The notes below the pieces were generated by a model. The model was not told the origin of the DNA. It did not search any database and saw nothing but the letters and a program-made list of their open reading frames with translations. This document shows positions 1 to 6,750 of a stretch of DNA of 11,506 nucleotides, one piece after another. Location: assembly GCA_018713425.1 (NCBI GenBank), contig DVOT01000203.1:1-11506 (forward strand). The letters are read 5' to 3'. Both the position numbers and the translations under genes were made by a program. This DNA comes from Alectryocaccomicrobium faecavium. GTDB taxonomy: Bacteria; Bacillota; Clostridia; Christensenellales; Aristaeellaceae. Position 1 is the first letter of the stretch. Each line of letters begins with the position of its first letter.

Positions 1-9
1 CAGGGCTAA
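1..9 (+). CDS. 3' end of an upstream gene (last codons only)
   Basis: The window opens on CAG GGC TAA, which reads Gln-Gly-stop. The same nine bases, followed by the same AAGGGGCGAA context, end the next ORF exactly 283 bases later. I infer that the gene cut off by the window edge is a second copy or close relative of that ORF. Only its last two codons are visible, so neither its length nor its function can be judged. Confidence 0.45.
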   Translation, partial: QG

Positions 10-22
10 GGGGCGAATATAT

Positions 23-292
23 ATGACCTGGCAAATTCGTCAACGGGAAGCGGAGCTGCTCGGTGAAAAGCGCGGCATTGCCATTGGCAAAGAACTCGGG
101 GAAAAGCGCGGCATTGCCATTGGCAAAGAGCTCGGGGAAAAGCGCGGCATTACCATCGGCGAAAAGCGCGGCAAGCTGGAGACGGCGCGGGCCATGCTGA
201 AGGAACTGCCCGTGGACCAGGTCGCGCGCTTCACGGGCCTTTCGCGGGAAGAATTGCAATTGCTGGCCAGCGAAATTGCCCCGCAGGGCTAA
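23..292 (+). CDS. Rpn/PD-(D/E)XK transposase-like C-terminal tail, repeat-containing, probably a fragment
   Basis: This 89-residue ORF starts MTWQIRQREAELL. It then runs through the 12-residue unit GEKRGIAIGKEL twice, followed by a shortened third unit GEKRGITI and a final GEKRG. It ends with a helical segment, ETARAMLKELPVDQVARFTGLSREELQLL. Glu/Lys/Gly/Arg repeats followed by a 'V-x-x-A/F-TGLS-x-E-E' helix are typical of the C-terminus of Rpn-family recombination-promoting nucleases (putative transposases). The PD-(D/E)XK catalytic core that should precede it is absent. AAGGGG, overlapping the preceding stop codon, lies about 10 bases before the ATG, so translation by coupling is possible. 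It may be a decayed remnant or a separately expressed tail. A free-standing tail is unlikely to have nuclease activity. The family assignment is from memory of the repeat style, not from a search. Confidence 0.5.
   Translation: MTWQIRQREAELLGEKRGIAIGKELGEKRGIAIGKELGEKRGITIGEKRGKLETARAMLKELPVDQVARFTGLSREELQLLASEIAPQG
62..160 (+). repeat. 36-bp in-frame tandem repeat (2.75 copies)
   Basis: Two full 36-bp units (62-97 and 98-133) differ only at two positions (T/G and A/G). A third, 27-bp unit (134-160) carries a few substitutions. A further partial GAAAAGCGCGGC follows at 161-172. The unit is a multiple of three and encodes GEKRGIAIGKEL, so copy-number change keeps the frame. Near-identity of the copies suggests recent slippage or unequal recombination. 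Confidence 0.9.
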
Positions 293-316
293 GGGGCGAA
301 CGGATATGACCCATCT

Positions 317-350
317 GGCGCATGCTCTTCCTTGGGAATGGGCATGTGCC
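317..350 (+). other. Strong 34-nt hairpin
   Basis: GGCGCATGCTC (317-327) pairs with GGGCATGTGCC (340-350) over 11 bp including two G-U pairs. After a one-base bulge, TTCC pairs with GGAA around a TTG loop. No clear T-tract follows (TATATCTTTG). It may be a weak terminator for the preceding ORF or a small extragenic palindrome. Only the fold is seen; the role is inferred. Confidence 0.45.
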
Positions 351-431
351 TATATCTTTGCGCCGGATTGAAGCAATATCCGCGCCTTTAGCGGTATCCC
401 CGCTTTGCGGGAGCAAGCAACGGCCGTAGCA

Positions 432-477
432 GGCGGTATGGGCCATTTGGGCCCAACGCCGGCTCCGGCTATTTTTT
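432..477 (+). terminator. Possible intrinsic terminator
   Basis: A hairpin (GGCG...TGGGCC / GGCCCA...CGCC, about 433-460) overlaps a compact GCCG-GCTC-CGGC hairpin at 458-469. The second is followed by TATTTTTT, with six T's at 472-477. This would stop plus-strand transcription before the mannosidase promoter. The short 4-5 bp final stem makes it a modest candidate. Confidence 0.4.
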
Positions 478-691
478 ATGCAGCTTTACCCGCTTTTGCT
501 ACAGCGCTGGAGGCGCGCTTTTTCGAACGGACGGCGTCATACGGATTGCGCTCGCCCGAAAAGCTTCGCCGCATCGCGGCGACATTTCCCTTGTTCCATG
601 CTGTTTTTTCCTTCCCTTTCTCCAGTTTGATGCCTGATTTTTCCCAGAATTGCTTGACGCGATCGAGTGCGAAAGCGGGCTGGACAGGCGC
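476..691 (-). pseudogene. Lysine-rich reverse-strand ORF, possible gene remnant
   Basis: On the minus strand a frame of 71 codons is open from just after a TAA at 692-694 to a TAA at 476-478. It contains blocks such as DRVKQFWEKSGIKLEKGKEK, followed by TAWNKGNVAAMRRSFSGERN and a basic end KKRASSAVAKAGKAA. The balanced Lys/Glu/aromatic content looks more protein-like than the overlapping plus frame. There is no ATG until about residue 41, no ribosome site was seen, and the mannosidase promoter covers its 5' edge. If it was ever a gene, only the C-terminal part survives. I do not recognise the family, and it could be chance. Confidence 0.25.
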
Positions 692-709
692 TTATCTATC
701 CTGTATAAT
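681..709 (+). promoter_or_regulatory. Sigma-A-type promoter of the alpha-mannosidase gene
   Basis: TGGACA (681-686) and TATAAT (704-709) are separated by exactly 17 bases. The predicted start near 716 gives a leader of about 80 nt to the ATG at 795. The -10 is perfect and the -35 matches five of six positions. No obvious operator palindrome overlaps it. Confidence 0.75.
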
Positions 710-782
710 AAATGGAACGAATAAAACTAGGAGTTCGAGGCGTTGGACGCTGAAAAATTCGCGCTGCCACGGCGGCGCGGAC

Positions 783-788
783 AGGAGG
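783..788 (+). promoter_or_regulatory. Ribosome binding site fixing the mannosidase start
   Basis: AGGAGG lies six bases before ATG 795. This full Shine-Dalgarno match, together with the promoter at 681-709, selects 795 over in-frame upstream candidates from 405 onward. Confidence 0.85.
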
Positions 789-794
789 AAAACC

Positions 795-3700
795 ATGCAC
801 TATGAACCTTATGCGCAGCGCACCCTGGCGAAGCTCCGCTCGGCCAATGAATTGTATGCCAAGTGGATGCTGAGAAAGGTGGCGCACATCGACGGGGCGG
901 AAGCTTTACAAACCCAAGAGCATCTTCGAACGCCCCCGGAGGATGGTTGGGAACCGATAAACGCGGGCGCGACGTGGGGCGGCGAATGGAACAACCTGTG
1001 GCTCCGGTTGAATGTGAAGATCCCGCAAGAAGCCGCGGGGAAAAGCGTGTATTTGCGGCCGGACACCGGCGCGGTGGAAACGCTCTGTTTTTTGCGGGAT
1101 GTACCTTGCGGCATCATCAACAGCAAGAACCACTTTCTGGGCGGGGAGCACAGCGCGCTGTTTCTCACCCAAGCGGCGCAAGCGGGCGAGGAATTCCCGG
1201 TTGCGTTCGAATGCTATGCGGGACACCATTGCCCGGGCACGCAGCCCTATGAAAATTACGGCTGCGACGAACCGGCGGAAGGCGCGTTTTCCCACGTGTT
1301 CCGCGGCGTGGACGTGCTGGTGCTGGATGAAGCGGTACACGCGATGTGCTTCGATTTGATGACCGTGCTCGAGGCGGCGGATTTGCCCGCGGACAACTTT
1401 TTGCGCCGCAGGGCGCGCGCGGCGCTGGATAAGGTTTTTGTGGATCTGATCCAGGATCCGGCCAACCACAGCGCGGAAGAAATCCATGCCTCGGCGCAGG
1501 CCTGCCGGGCGGATATGGCGGATGTGCTATCTGCGCGCGAAGGAGAGGACGGCACGCGCGGTTTCGTGGGGATTTTTGGGCATTCGCATATGGACAGCGC
1601 CTGGCTGTGGCCCATGGACGAGACGATCCGCAAGTGCGCGCGCACGTATTCTCAGGCGTTGCGTCTGATGGAACGCTATCCCGAATACCGTTTCTTCCAG
1701 TCCTCCGCGCTGCACCTGGACTGGATGCGCCAATATTATCCGGCAATTTTCGAAGGGATTCGCCAGCGCGTGGCCGAAGGACGCTACGAGCCAAACGGCG
1801 GCGTGTGGGTGGAGTGCGATTGCAACATTCCTTCCGGCGAATCCATCGCGCGGCAGTTTTTGTATGGACAGCGGTTCACGCGCGAACATTTTGGCTACAC
1901 CAGCGATTGTTTCTGGCTGCCGGATACCTTTGGGTACAATGCGGCCCTGCCGCAGATTTTGCGCGAATGCGGTGTGAAATATTTTTGCACCACCAAAATC
2001 GGCTGGAACGATCTCAACAAATTCCCGGTGGATTCCTTTGTGTGGCGGGGCATGGATGGTAGCGGCGTGGTCACGCATTTCAATTTGATCCACACGTTCC
2101 CGGATGTGAAGAATGTGGAACGCGCCATCGCGGAAATCCCCGATAAGCAGGCTTCGGACCAGAAACTGTTGGCCTTCGGCTTTGGCGACGGCGGCGGCGG
2201 GCCGACGGAAGGCATGGTGGAATTGGCGCGGCGCACGGTAAAGATGCGGGGCATACCCGCGGTGCGCTATGTGTGTGCGAGCGAATTCATGCGCAGGCTA
2301 GAAGAACAGGCCCAGGAGGGCGCGCTGCCGGAATACCGAGGCGAGTTGTACCTGGAACTGCACCGGGGCACGCTCACGCAGATGCACGATATCAAGCGGA
2401 ACAACCGCAAGGCGGAAATCGCCCTGCACGATATGGAATTCGCCAATGTGTACGCGCGCAAGCCCAAGGACGCGCAGACGGACGCGCTATACAAGATTTT
2501 GCTGCAAAATCAGTTCCACGACATTCTGCCGGGCACGTCGATCGCCAGTGTCAATGAGCGCGCCCGTCGGGAAGTGTCGGACGTTATCCAGCGTGCGCGG
2601 GTGCACACAGGAGGCTATATCCTGAAGCGGTTGATCGCCACAAAATTGCTTGGCGAGGAGGATGGATTGCGCACGTTTGAGGGGCAGAACGCAGACAATG
2701 CGGCCGCTTCGCTGAAGGGCAGCGGGCATGTGACGCTGGTGAACACGCTTTCTCACGCGCGCAACGATGCCGTCGTTTTCCCGGATGAAGGGATGACCAT
2801 CGCGGACGCGGCGTACCAGCGCTATACGGATCCTTTGGGCCGCGCGCAGATCGCCTGCGTGGGCGTGACGCTGGAGCCGTTGTCGATGCAGTCGTTCGCG
2901 CTCACTCCCTGTGGGCCGGATATGGAAAGCGCCTTTAAGGTTTCGCCGGACGCAACCTGCGTGGAAACGCCGCTGTATGTTGTTCAGTTCGACGAATGCG
3001 GCTATATTGCTTCCCTGCGGGATAAGCGGGCCGATGGACGGGAATTGCGCCGGGCAGGCGGCGAGCCGCTGGGCACGCTGTATCTGGGCGAAGACGTGCC
3101 CGCCGATTGGGACAACTGGGATATCGATTCCGACCAGGCAGCCAAGCTTCGCCCTGTGCGGCGGCTGCTCTCGCGCGCGGTTGTGAGCGATGGCGCGGTG
3201 GAGCTGCGCATTCGCGCGGTGTACGCCCTGGGCGAGCATTCCTCCGCCACCGTCGATACGGTGCTGTACGCGGAAGATCCGCGCGTGGACTTCCACCTGC
3301 TGGTGGATTGGCAGGAAAAGCACGCGCTGCTCAAGGCGGGGTTCGACGTGAATGTCAGCGCCAGCGTGGCCAAGCATGAAATCCAGTTTGGCCATATCGA
3401 GCGCCCCACCACGCGCAACAATAGCTGGGAAGCCGCCAAGTTTGAGGTGTGCAACCACGAATGGACGGATCTTTCGGAAAGCCGCTATGGCGTCGCGCTG
3501 CTCAACGATTGCAAATACGGCGTGTCCGTGAACGAAAGCGATATCCGGCTTACGCTGCACAAGGGCGGCTGCCGGCCGGATCCCAGCGGCGACGCGGGCC
3601 GGCATGAAATGCTGTATGCGCTGCTGCCGCACTTGGGCCCCATGGGCGCGGAGAATGTGATCGCGCCTGCGCGCGAGTTGAATTATCCCACGCTGTGGGC

Positions 3701-3989
3701 GCCGGGCCTCACGCTGGAGGACGAGCCTTTGGCGACGGTCTCGCAAAGCAATATTCTGATTGAATCGGTGAAATGCGCGGAAGACGTGGAGGATGCCTTT
3801 GTGCTGCGCCTGTTTGAGGCCGAGCGTTGCCACACGAAGTGTACGCTGAGTTTCTCTTGCGAGGTGGCGCATGTCTATCGCGTGAACATGCTGGAAGAGA
3901 TTGAGGAAGAACTCTTTGTGCTGGACGATTGCGTGGAGCTTTCCTTCCGGCCCTTTGAGATCCAGTCCATCCTGGTAAAACGCGGCTGA
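795..3989 (+). CDS. Glycoside hydrolase family 38 alpha-mannosidase
   Basis: This 1064-residue enzyme should hydrolyse terminal alpha-mannosyl residues by a zinc-dependent retaining mechanism. No signal peptide or membrane segment is seen, so it is probably cytoplasmic and acts on imported mannosides or glycan fragments. A beta-rich N-terminal domain (about 50-250) leads into the GH38 catalytic domain. That domain contains GHSHMDSAWLWP, in which His265 and Asp267 match the first zinc ligands, and FWLPDTFGYNAALPQ, in which Asp377 is the expected nucleophile and ligand. ELHRGT (around 523) marks the end of the barrel. QFHDILPGTS supplies the last zinc ligand, His575, in the middle domain. The beta-sandwich GH38 C-terminal domains fill about 650-1064. 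The length matches the long bacterial class (about 1,000-1,050 residues) rather than the shorter MngB type. All catalytic residues are present. Linkage specificity cannot be read from sequence. It stands alone, with no transporter or sugar regulator in the window. Confidence 0.93.
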   Translation: MHYEPYAQRTLAKLRSANELYAKWMLRKVAHIDGAEALQTQEHLRTPPEDGWEPINAGATWGGEWNNLWLRLNVKIPQEAAGKSVYLRPDTGAVETLCFLRDVPCGIINSKNHFLGGEHSALFLTQAAQAGEEFPVAFECYAGHHCPGTQPYENYGCDEPAEGAFSHVFRGVDVLVLDEAVHAMCFDLMTVLEAADLPADNFLRRRARAALDKVFVDLIQDPANHSAEEIHASAQACRADMADVLSAREGEDGTRGFVGIFGHSHMDSAWLWPMDETIRKCARTYSQALRLMERYPEYRFFQSSALHLDWMRQYYPAIFEGIRQRVAEGRYEPNGGVWVECDCNIPSGESIARQFLYGQRFTREHFGYTSDCFWLPDTFGYNAALPQILRECGVKYFCTTKIGWNDLNKFPVDSFVWRGMDGSGVVTHFNLIHTFPDVKNVERAIAEIPDKQASDQKLLAFGFGDGGGGPTEGMVELARRTVKMRGIPAVRYVCASEFMRRLEEQAQEGALPEYRGELYLELHRGTLTQMHDIKRNNRKAEIALHDMEFANVYARKPKDAQTDALYKILLQNQFHDILPGTSIASVNERARREVSDVIQRARVHTGGYILKRLIATKLLGEEDGLRTFEGQNADNAAASLKGSGHVTLVNTLSHARNDAVVFPDEGMTIADAAYQRYTDPLGRAQIACVGVTLEPLSMQSFALTPCGPDMESAFKVSPDATCVETPLYVVQFDECGYIASLRDKRADGRELRRAGGEPLGTLYLGEDVPADWDNWDIDSDQAAKLRPVRRLLSRAVVSDGAVELRIRAVYALGEHSSATVDTVLYAEDPRVDFHLLVDWQEKHALLKAGFDVNVSASVAKHEIQFGHIERPTTRNNSWEAAKFEVCNHEWTDLSESRYGVALLNDCKYGVSVNESDIRLTLHKGGCRPDPSGDAGRHEMLYALLPHLGPMGAENVIAPARELNYPTLWAPGLTLEDEPLATVSQSNILIESVKCAEDVEDAFVLRLFEAERCHTKCTLSFSCEVAHVYRVNMLEEIEEELFVLDDCVELSFRPFEIQSILVKRG

Positions 3990-4033
3990 GCGAACAAAAA
4001 ATCGAACGCGAGATGAACAATGGTGGATTTCGC

Positions 4034-4062
4034 TTGACAGACCGCGGCTGGGATGGTACAAT
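4034..4062 (+). promoter_or_regulatory. Near-consensus promoter of the T-box operon
   Basis: TTGACA (4034-4039) and TACAAT (4057-4062) are separated by 17 bases. The -35 is perfect and the -10 has one mismatch. The predicted start near 4069 is just upstream of T-box Stem I. Such a strong promoter suits a gene set controlled mainly by attenuation. Confidence 0.85.
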
Positions 4063-4163
4063 GGCTACAATATTTCAATCCTGTGATGCGGAAATCAAAC
4101 CGTTGCGCGCGCCCACAGAGAGCGGGGGAGGCTGAGAGCCCCGCGGCAAGGCGGCACGGCAAA

Positions 4164-4166
4164 TGG
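4164..4166 (+). promoter_or_regulatory. Putative T-box specifier codon UGG (Trp)
   Basis: In the hand-folded Stem I the 3' side of the specifier loop reads C-AAA-UGG-C between ACGG (4156-4159) and CCGCG (4168-4172). By analogy with glyQS leaders, the specifier is the triplet one base before the lower helix, here UGG. No Phe (UUY) or Tyr (UAY) codon lies in this loop. AUG (Met) in the overlapping frame is the main alternative. The antiterminator UGGU prefers a tRNA with A73, whereas bacterial tRNA-Trp usually has G73, so a G-U wobble would be needed. Confidence 0.45.
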
Positions 4167-4302
4167 CCCGCGGAGGGCGAGGGGAACGGCGCGACGCTCA
4201 GTATCCAAGCCGTAAGCCGGCGTTAACGGCAGGGGATGTGTTGGCATTCCTGGGAAAGAGCGGCCCGCTTTGGCGGGCAGCAAAGGTGGTACCGCGGATG
4301 GA

Positions 4303-4332
4303 AGTCCGCCCTTTGACGGGGCGGACTTTTTT
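4303..4332 (+). terminator. T-box intrinsic terminator
   Basis: AGTCCGCCC (4303-4311) pairs perfectly over 9 bp with GGGCGGACT (4319-4327) and is followed by a run of six T's (4327-4332). The 5' arm shares CCGCCC with the antiterminator's 3' strand (4306-4314), so the two structures are mutually exclusive. Confidence 0.95.
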
Positions 4333-4356
4333 GTATTCTCACAGGGGAAAACGCGT

Positions 4357-4364
4357 AAGGAGAG
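4357..4364 (+). promoter_or_regulatory. Ribosome binding site deciding the iorA start
   Basis: AAGGAGAG ends immediately before an in-frame ATG at 4365, which is too close for initiation. It is correctly spaced (eight bases from AGGAG) from ATG 4371. The 4371 start is therefore preferred, giving MELLMGNEAIALG. Confidence 0.75.
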
Positions 4365-4370
4365 ATGCGA

Positions 4371-6158
4371 ATGGAACTGTTGATGGGCAACGAGGCCATT
4401 GCCTTGGGCGCTTTGGCCGCCGGGGTGCAATTGGTTTGCGGCTATCCGGGTACGCCTTCGACCGAGGTGCTGGAAACCGTGGCCAAGCGCAGGCCGGAAG
4501 GCGTGTACGTGGAATGGTCGGTGAACGAAAAAGCGGCGCTGGAAGTGGCGGCGGGCGCGGCGCTGGCGGGCGCGCGCGCGATGGTCACGATGAAACAGGT
4601 GGGCCTGAACGTGGCCAGCGACCCGCTGATGAGCCTGAACTATTTGGGCGTGGAAGGCGGCGCGCTGGTGGTGCTGGTGGCCGACGATCCCGGCCCCATT
4701 TCCTCACAGACCGAGCAGGATACGCGGCATTTTGGCCGCTATGCGCGCATCCCGGTGTTCGATCCGCAGACGCCGGAACAGGCCTATCAGATGGCCAAGG
4801 ACGCGCTCGCCTGCTCCGAAAAATGGAAGCGGCCAGTGATCCTGCGGCCCACCACGCGCGTGTGCCATAGCTGCGCGAGCGTGGCGGCGGAACCGCCCGC
4901 CGCGCCGCGGGGCGTGCGCGGCTTTGCCAAGAGCGAAAAGTGGGTGATCTTCCCCCGCCTGGCCTATGCCGCCAAGAAACGGCTCGTGGCGGAGGAGGAA
5001 GCGCTGGCCGCAGAATTTTCCCGCTATGCGGGCAACCGGCTGTATGGAGAAGGCAGGCTGGGCATTGCCATGGGCGGCGTCGCGGCGGCCTATGCGCGCG
5101 AGGCGGGATTCCCCGCGCGCTATCTGGAAATCGCCACGCCCTATCCCTTCCCGGAAGAATTGGCGCTATCGTTCCTGCGGGAAGTGGACGCGGTACTCGC
5201 GCTGGAAGAATTGGATCCCGTGATTGAGGACGCGCTCACGCGCCTGTGCGGCAAACACCATTTGCCCGTGCGCATTCTGGGCAAACATACGGGACATGTG
5301 CCCGTGGCGGGGGAACTGAGCGTGGAAAGCGTGCGCGCGGCCATGGCGGCGTTCCTCGGGCGGGAAGAGCATAAGGCGGCGGCTTCCGCGCCGCTGGAGG
5401 GCAAATTGCCCGTGCGCCCGCCGGTGTTGTGCGCGGGCTGCCCGCACCGCGGCTCGTTTTACGCAGTGAAACAGGCCATGAAGGGACAAAAGGCGGTCTT
5501 TTGCGGCGACATCGGCTGCTATACGCTGGGCAACGCCGCGCCGCTCAACATGGTGGACACCTGCCTGTGTATGGGCGCGGGCGTAACGATGGCGCAGGGC
5601 ATTGCCCGCATGGAAAAGGATACCACGGCGTTTGCTTTCATCGGCGATTCCACGTTCTTCCACACGGGCATTCCCGGCGTGGTGAACGCGATTTACAACG
5701 GCGCGGACGAAGTGATCGTGGTGTTGGACAATTCCACCACGGCCATGACGGGTCGCCAGCCCCACCCCGGCACGGGCGCGACCATGATGGGCGGGCAGGC
5801 TGCGCCCATGTCCATTCCCAAGGTGCTGGAAGGCCTGGGCGTGCCCGTGTGGCGCGCGAGCGCCTTCGATTTGCAGGCGGCCAAGGCGGCCATCGCGCAG
5901 GCCGCGGCGCTGCGCGGCCGCGTGCGCGCGGTGGTGCTGGAGGGGCCGTGCGTTTCGCTGGTGAAGGGCGCAAAGCCGCTCACGGTGGATCGCGAGGCCT
6001 GTCTGGGCTGCCGCCGCTGCGTGCGCGAACTGGGTTGCCCCGCGCTGTTTATGCAAGAGGGGAAGGCGCAAATCGACGCTTCGCTGTGCACGGGCTGCAC
6101 GCTGTGCCAGCAAGTTTGCCCCGTGAATTGCCTGAAGGGAGGCGCTGGCCGTGAATAA
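4371..6158 (+). CDS. iorA: Indolepyruvate:ferredoxin oxidoreductase, alpha subunit
   Basis: With IorB this catalyses arylpyruvate + CoA + oxidised ferredoxin to and from arylacetyl-CoA + CO2 + reduced ferredoxin (EC 1.2.7.8), using thiamine diphosphate in an oxygen-sensitive cytoplasmic enzyme. The 595-residue protein opens with MGNEAIALGALAAGV and GYPGTPSTE, typical of the pyrimidine-binding domain. It continues with VTMKQVGLN and DDPGPISSQTEQDTRH. The TPP/Mg domain starts at CAGCPHRG (Cys354, Cys357), and GDSTFFHTG (425-433) followed by LDNSTTAMTGRQPHPGTG is the TPP motif. Two 4Fe-4S sites close the chain. The first is Cys544/547/550/556, and the second is Cys573/576/579/583 followed by Pro. 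All expected elements are present. It is the first gene after the T-box and overlaps iorB by eight bases. Substrates could be indole-, phenyl- or hydroxyphenylpyruvate. Confidence 0.96.
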   Translation: MELLMGNEAIALGALAAGVQLVCGYPGTPSTEVLETVAKRRPEGVYVEWSVNEKAALEVAAGAALAGARAMVTMKQVGLNVASDPLMSLNYLGVEGGALVVLVADDPGPISSQTEQDTRHFGRYARIPVFDPQTPEQAYQMAKDALACSEKWKRPVILRPTTRVCHSCASVAAEPPAAPRGVRGFAKSEKWVIFPRLAYAAKKRLVAEEEALAAEFSRYAGNRLYGEGRLGIAMGGVAAAYAREAGFPARYLEIATPYPFPEELALSFLREVDAVLALEELDPVIEDALTRLCGKHHLPVRILGKHTGHVPVAGELSVESVRAAMAAFLGREEHKAAASAPLEGKLPVRPPVLCAGCPHRGSFYAVKQAMKGQKAVFCGDIGCYTLGNAAPLNMVDTCLCMGAGVTMAQGIARMEKDTTAFAFIGDSTFFHTGIPGVVNAIYNGADEVIVVLDNSTTAMTGRQPHPGTGATMMGGQAAPMSIPKVLEGLGVPVWRASAFDLQAAKAAIAQAAALRGRVRAVVLEGPCVSLVKGAKPLTVDREACLGCRRCVRELGCPALFMQEGKAQIDASLCTGCTLCQQVCPVNCLKGGAGRE

Positions 6159-6750
6159 AAACTGTCTTTTGTGCGGCGTGGGCGGGCAGGGCACCGTCCT
6201 CGCGTCCCGCCTGATCGCGCAGGCGGCCATGGAGTGCGGCCATTTTGCCCGCACCACGGAGACCATCGGCATGGCGCAGCGCGGCGGCTGTGTGGTGAGC
6301 CATGTGCGCATCGGGGAGGAATGCCAATCGCCGCTGATCCCGCTGGGCAAGGCCGACATCCTGGTGGGCTTTGAGCCAGGCGAGGCGGTGCGCTGCCTGC
6401 CCTATCTCGCGCCCGGCGCGCCCGCCGTGGTGTGCGTCACGCCGGTGCAGCCTGTGATGGGTTCGCTGGCGGGCGAAGTATACGATGTGGAAGCCCTGCT
6501 GCGCGATTTGCGCCGCCGCGTGGCGGCGCTCACCACGATCGACGCGCGGCAGGTGGCCGAAATCTGCGGCACAAAGCGCGCACTCAATGTGGCGCTGCTG
6601 GGCGCGGTCGCCCGGCAGGGCGCGCTGCCCATTGCGCTGGAGGATGTGGAGCGCGCGCTGCGCGCAAAGCTCTCCGGCGCGGTGCTGGAAATGAACCTGA
6701 AGGCGCTGGAATTCGGCGCCAACGCCAAGGAGGATCCGCAATGCAAATGA
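6151..6750 (+). CDS. iorB: Indolepyruvate:ferredoxin oxidoreductase, beta subunit
   Basis: This is the small partner of IorA, matching the gamma-type domain of 2-oxoacid:ferredoxin oxidoreductases that completes the CoA- and electron-handling part of the complex. The 199 residues begin NCLLCGVGGQGTVLASRLIA, with the GxGGQG motif at residues 9-14. ETIGMAQRGGCVVSHVRIG follows at about 37-55. Both are signatures of the family, and the length is normal (about 190-200). The start is GTG at 6151, inside the end of iorA (GTGAATAA). AAGGGAGG at 6135-6142 is well spaced, so translation is probably coupled. It ends ten bases inside paaK. Confidence is high because of the adjacent iorA. Confidence 0.95.
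   Translation: MNKNCLLCGVGGQGTVLASRLIAQAAMECGHFARTTETIGMAQRGGCVVSHVRIGEECQSPLIPLGKADILVGFEPGEAVRCLPYLAPGAPAVVCVTPVQPVMGSLAGEVYDVEALLRDLRRRVAALTTIDARQVAEICGTKRALNVALLGAVARQGALPIALEDVERALRAKLSGAVLEMNLKALEFGANAKEDPQCK

Larger units (their letters stand above)
1..313 (+). repeat. Direct repeat with 283-bp period flanking the Rpn-tail ORF
   Basis: CAGGGCTAAGGGGCGAA occurs at 1-17 and again, identically, at 284-300. In both places it is followed after five bases by ATGACC, at 23 and 306. Beyond ATGACC the two copies diverge. The pattern (gene end, spacer, start codon) looks like a tandem gene-tail duplication whose third unit has been replaced or has decayed. Confidence 0.75.
293..794. other. 502-base region without a convincing gene
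   Basis: The plus-strand frame open through 405-794 continues into the mannosidase. Its composition (many Ser, Phe, Arg; no family resemblance) and the strong ribosome site at 783 show that it is not part of that protein. The region holds a 34-base hairpin (317-350), a hairpin plus T-tract (432-477), a reverse-strand lysine-rich ORF that may be a gene remnant (476-691), and the mannosidase promoter (681-709). A micro-ORF at 306-371 (21 codons) begins with the duplicated ATGACC but looks random. Confidence 0.6.
4069..4332 (+). ncRNA. T-box riboswitch leader (tRNA-sensing, transcription-attenuating)
   Basis: The leader senses the charging state of one tRNA and lets transcription continue when that tRNA is uncharged. 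Stem I begins with TGCGG (4087-4091) pairing CCGCG (4168-4172). An internal specifier loop follows, then CCGT-T-GCGC (4100-4108) against GC-G-GCACGG (4151-4159). The GCC/GGC pair (4111-4113/4145-4147) leads to the familiar ACAGAGAGC with an apical GCGGGG/CCCCGC hairpin. AGTA and a GCCGT/ACGGC stem (4209-4213/4226-4230) form the Stem II region. GCCCGC-TTTG-GCGGGC (4263-4278) is Stem III. The antiterminator AAAGG-[UGGUACC]-GCGG/CCGC-CCUUU (4282-4314) has the canonical seven-base bulge and excludes the terminator that follows. Family membership is secure. The pairings are hand-drawn. Confidence 0.96.

Noticed and set aside
62..172. CRISPR-like array from the 36-bp repeats
   Set aside because: The units abut directly with no spacers, are not palindromic, and encode an in-frame 12-residue protein repeat.
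306..371. Micro-ORF of 21 codons starting at the duplicated ATGACC
   Set aside because: Only the first two codons match the upstream copy. The rest overlaps a strong hairpin and has no protein-like pattern.
405..794. N-terminal extension of the alpha-mannosidase from an upstream in-frame start
   Set aside because: AGGAGG at 783-788 and the promoter at 681-709 point to ATG 795. The extension has no family resemblance and would start upstream of the promoter.
2487..4061. 524-codon minus-strand ORF opposite the mannosidase
   Set aside because: It has shadow composition (His, Arg, Gln, Ala), lacks a family motif, and lies wholly opposite a well-supported enzyme.
5166..6359. 397-codon minus-strand ORF opposite iorA/iorB
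   Set aside because: It is antisense to cysteine-motif and TPP regions that are clearly coding on the plus strand, and its composition is that of a shadow frame.
6432..6740. Upstream extension of paaK inside iorB
   Set aside because: The extension is Arg/Gly/Ala-rich shadow sequence. AAGGAGG at 6727-6733 selects ATG 6741.
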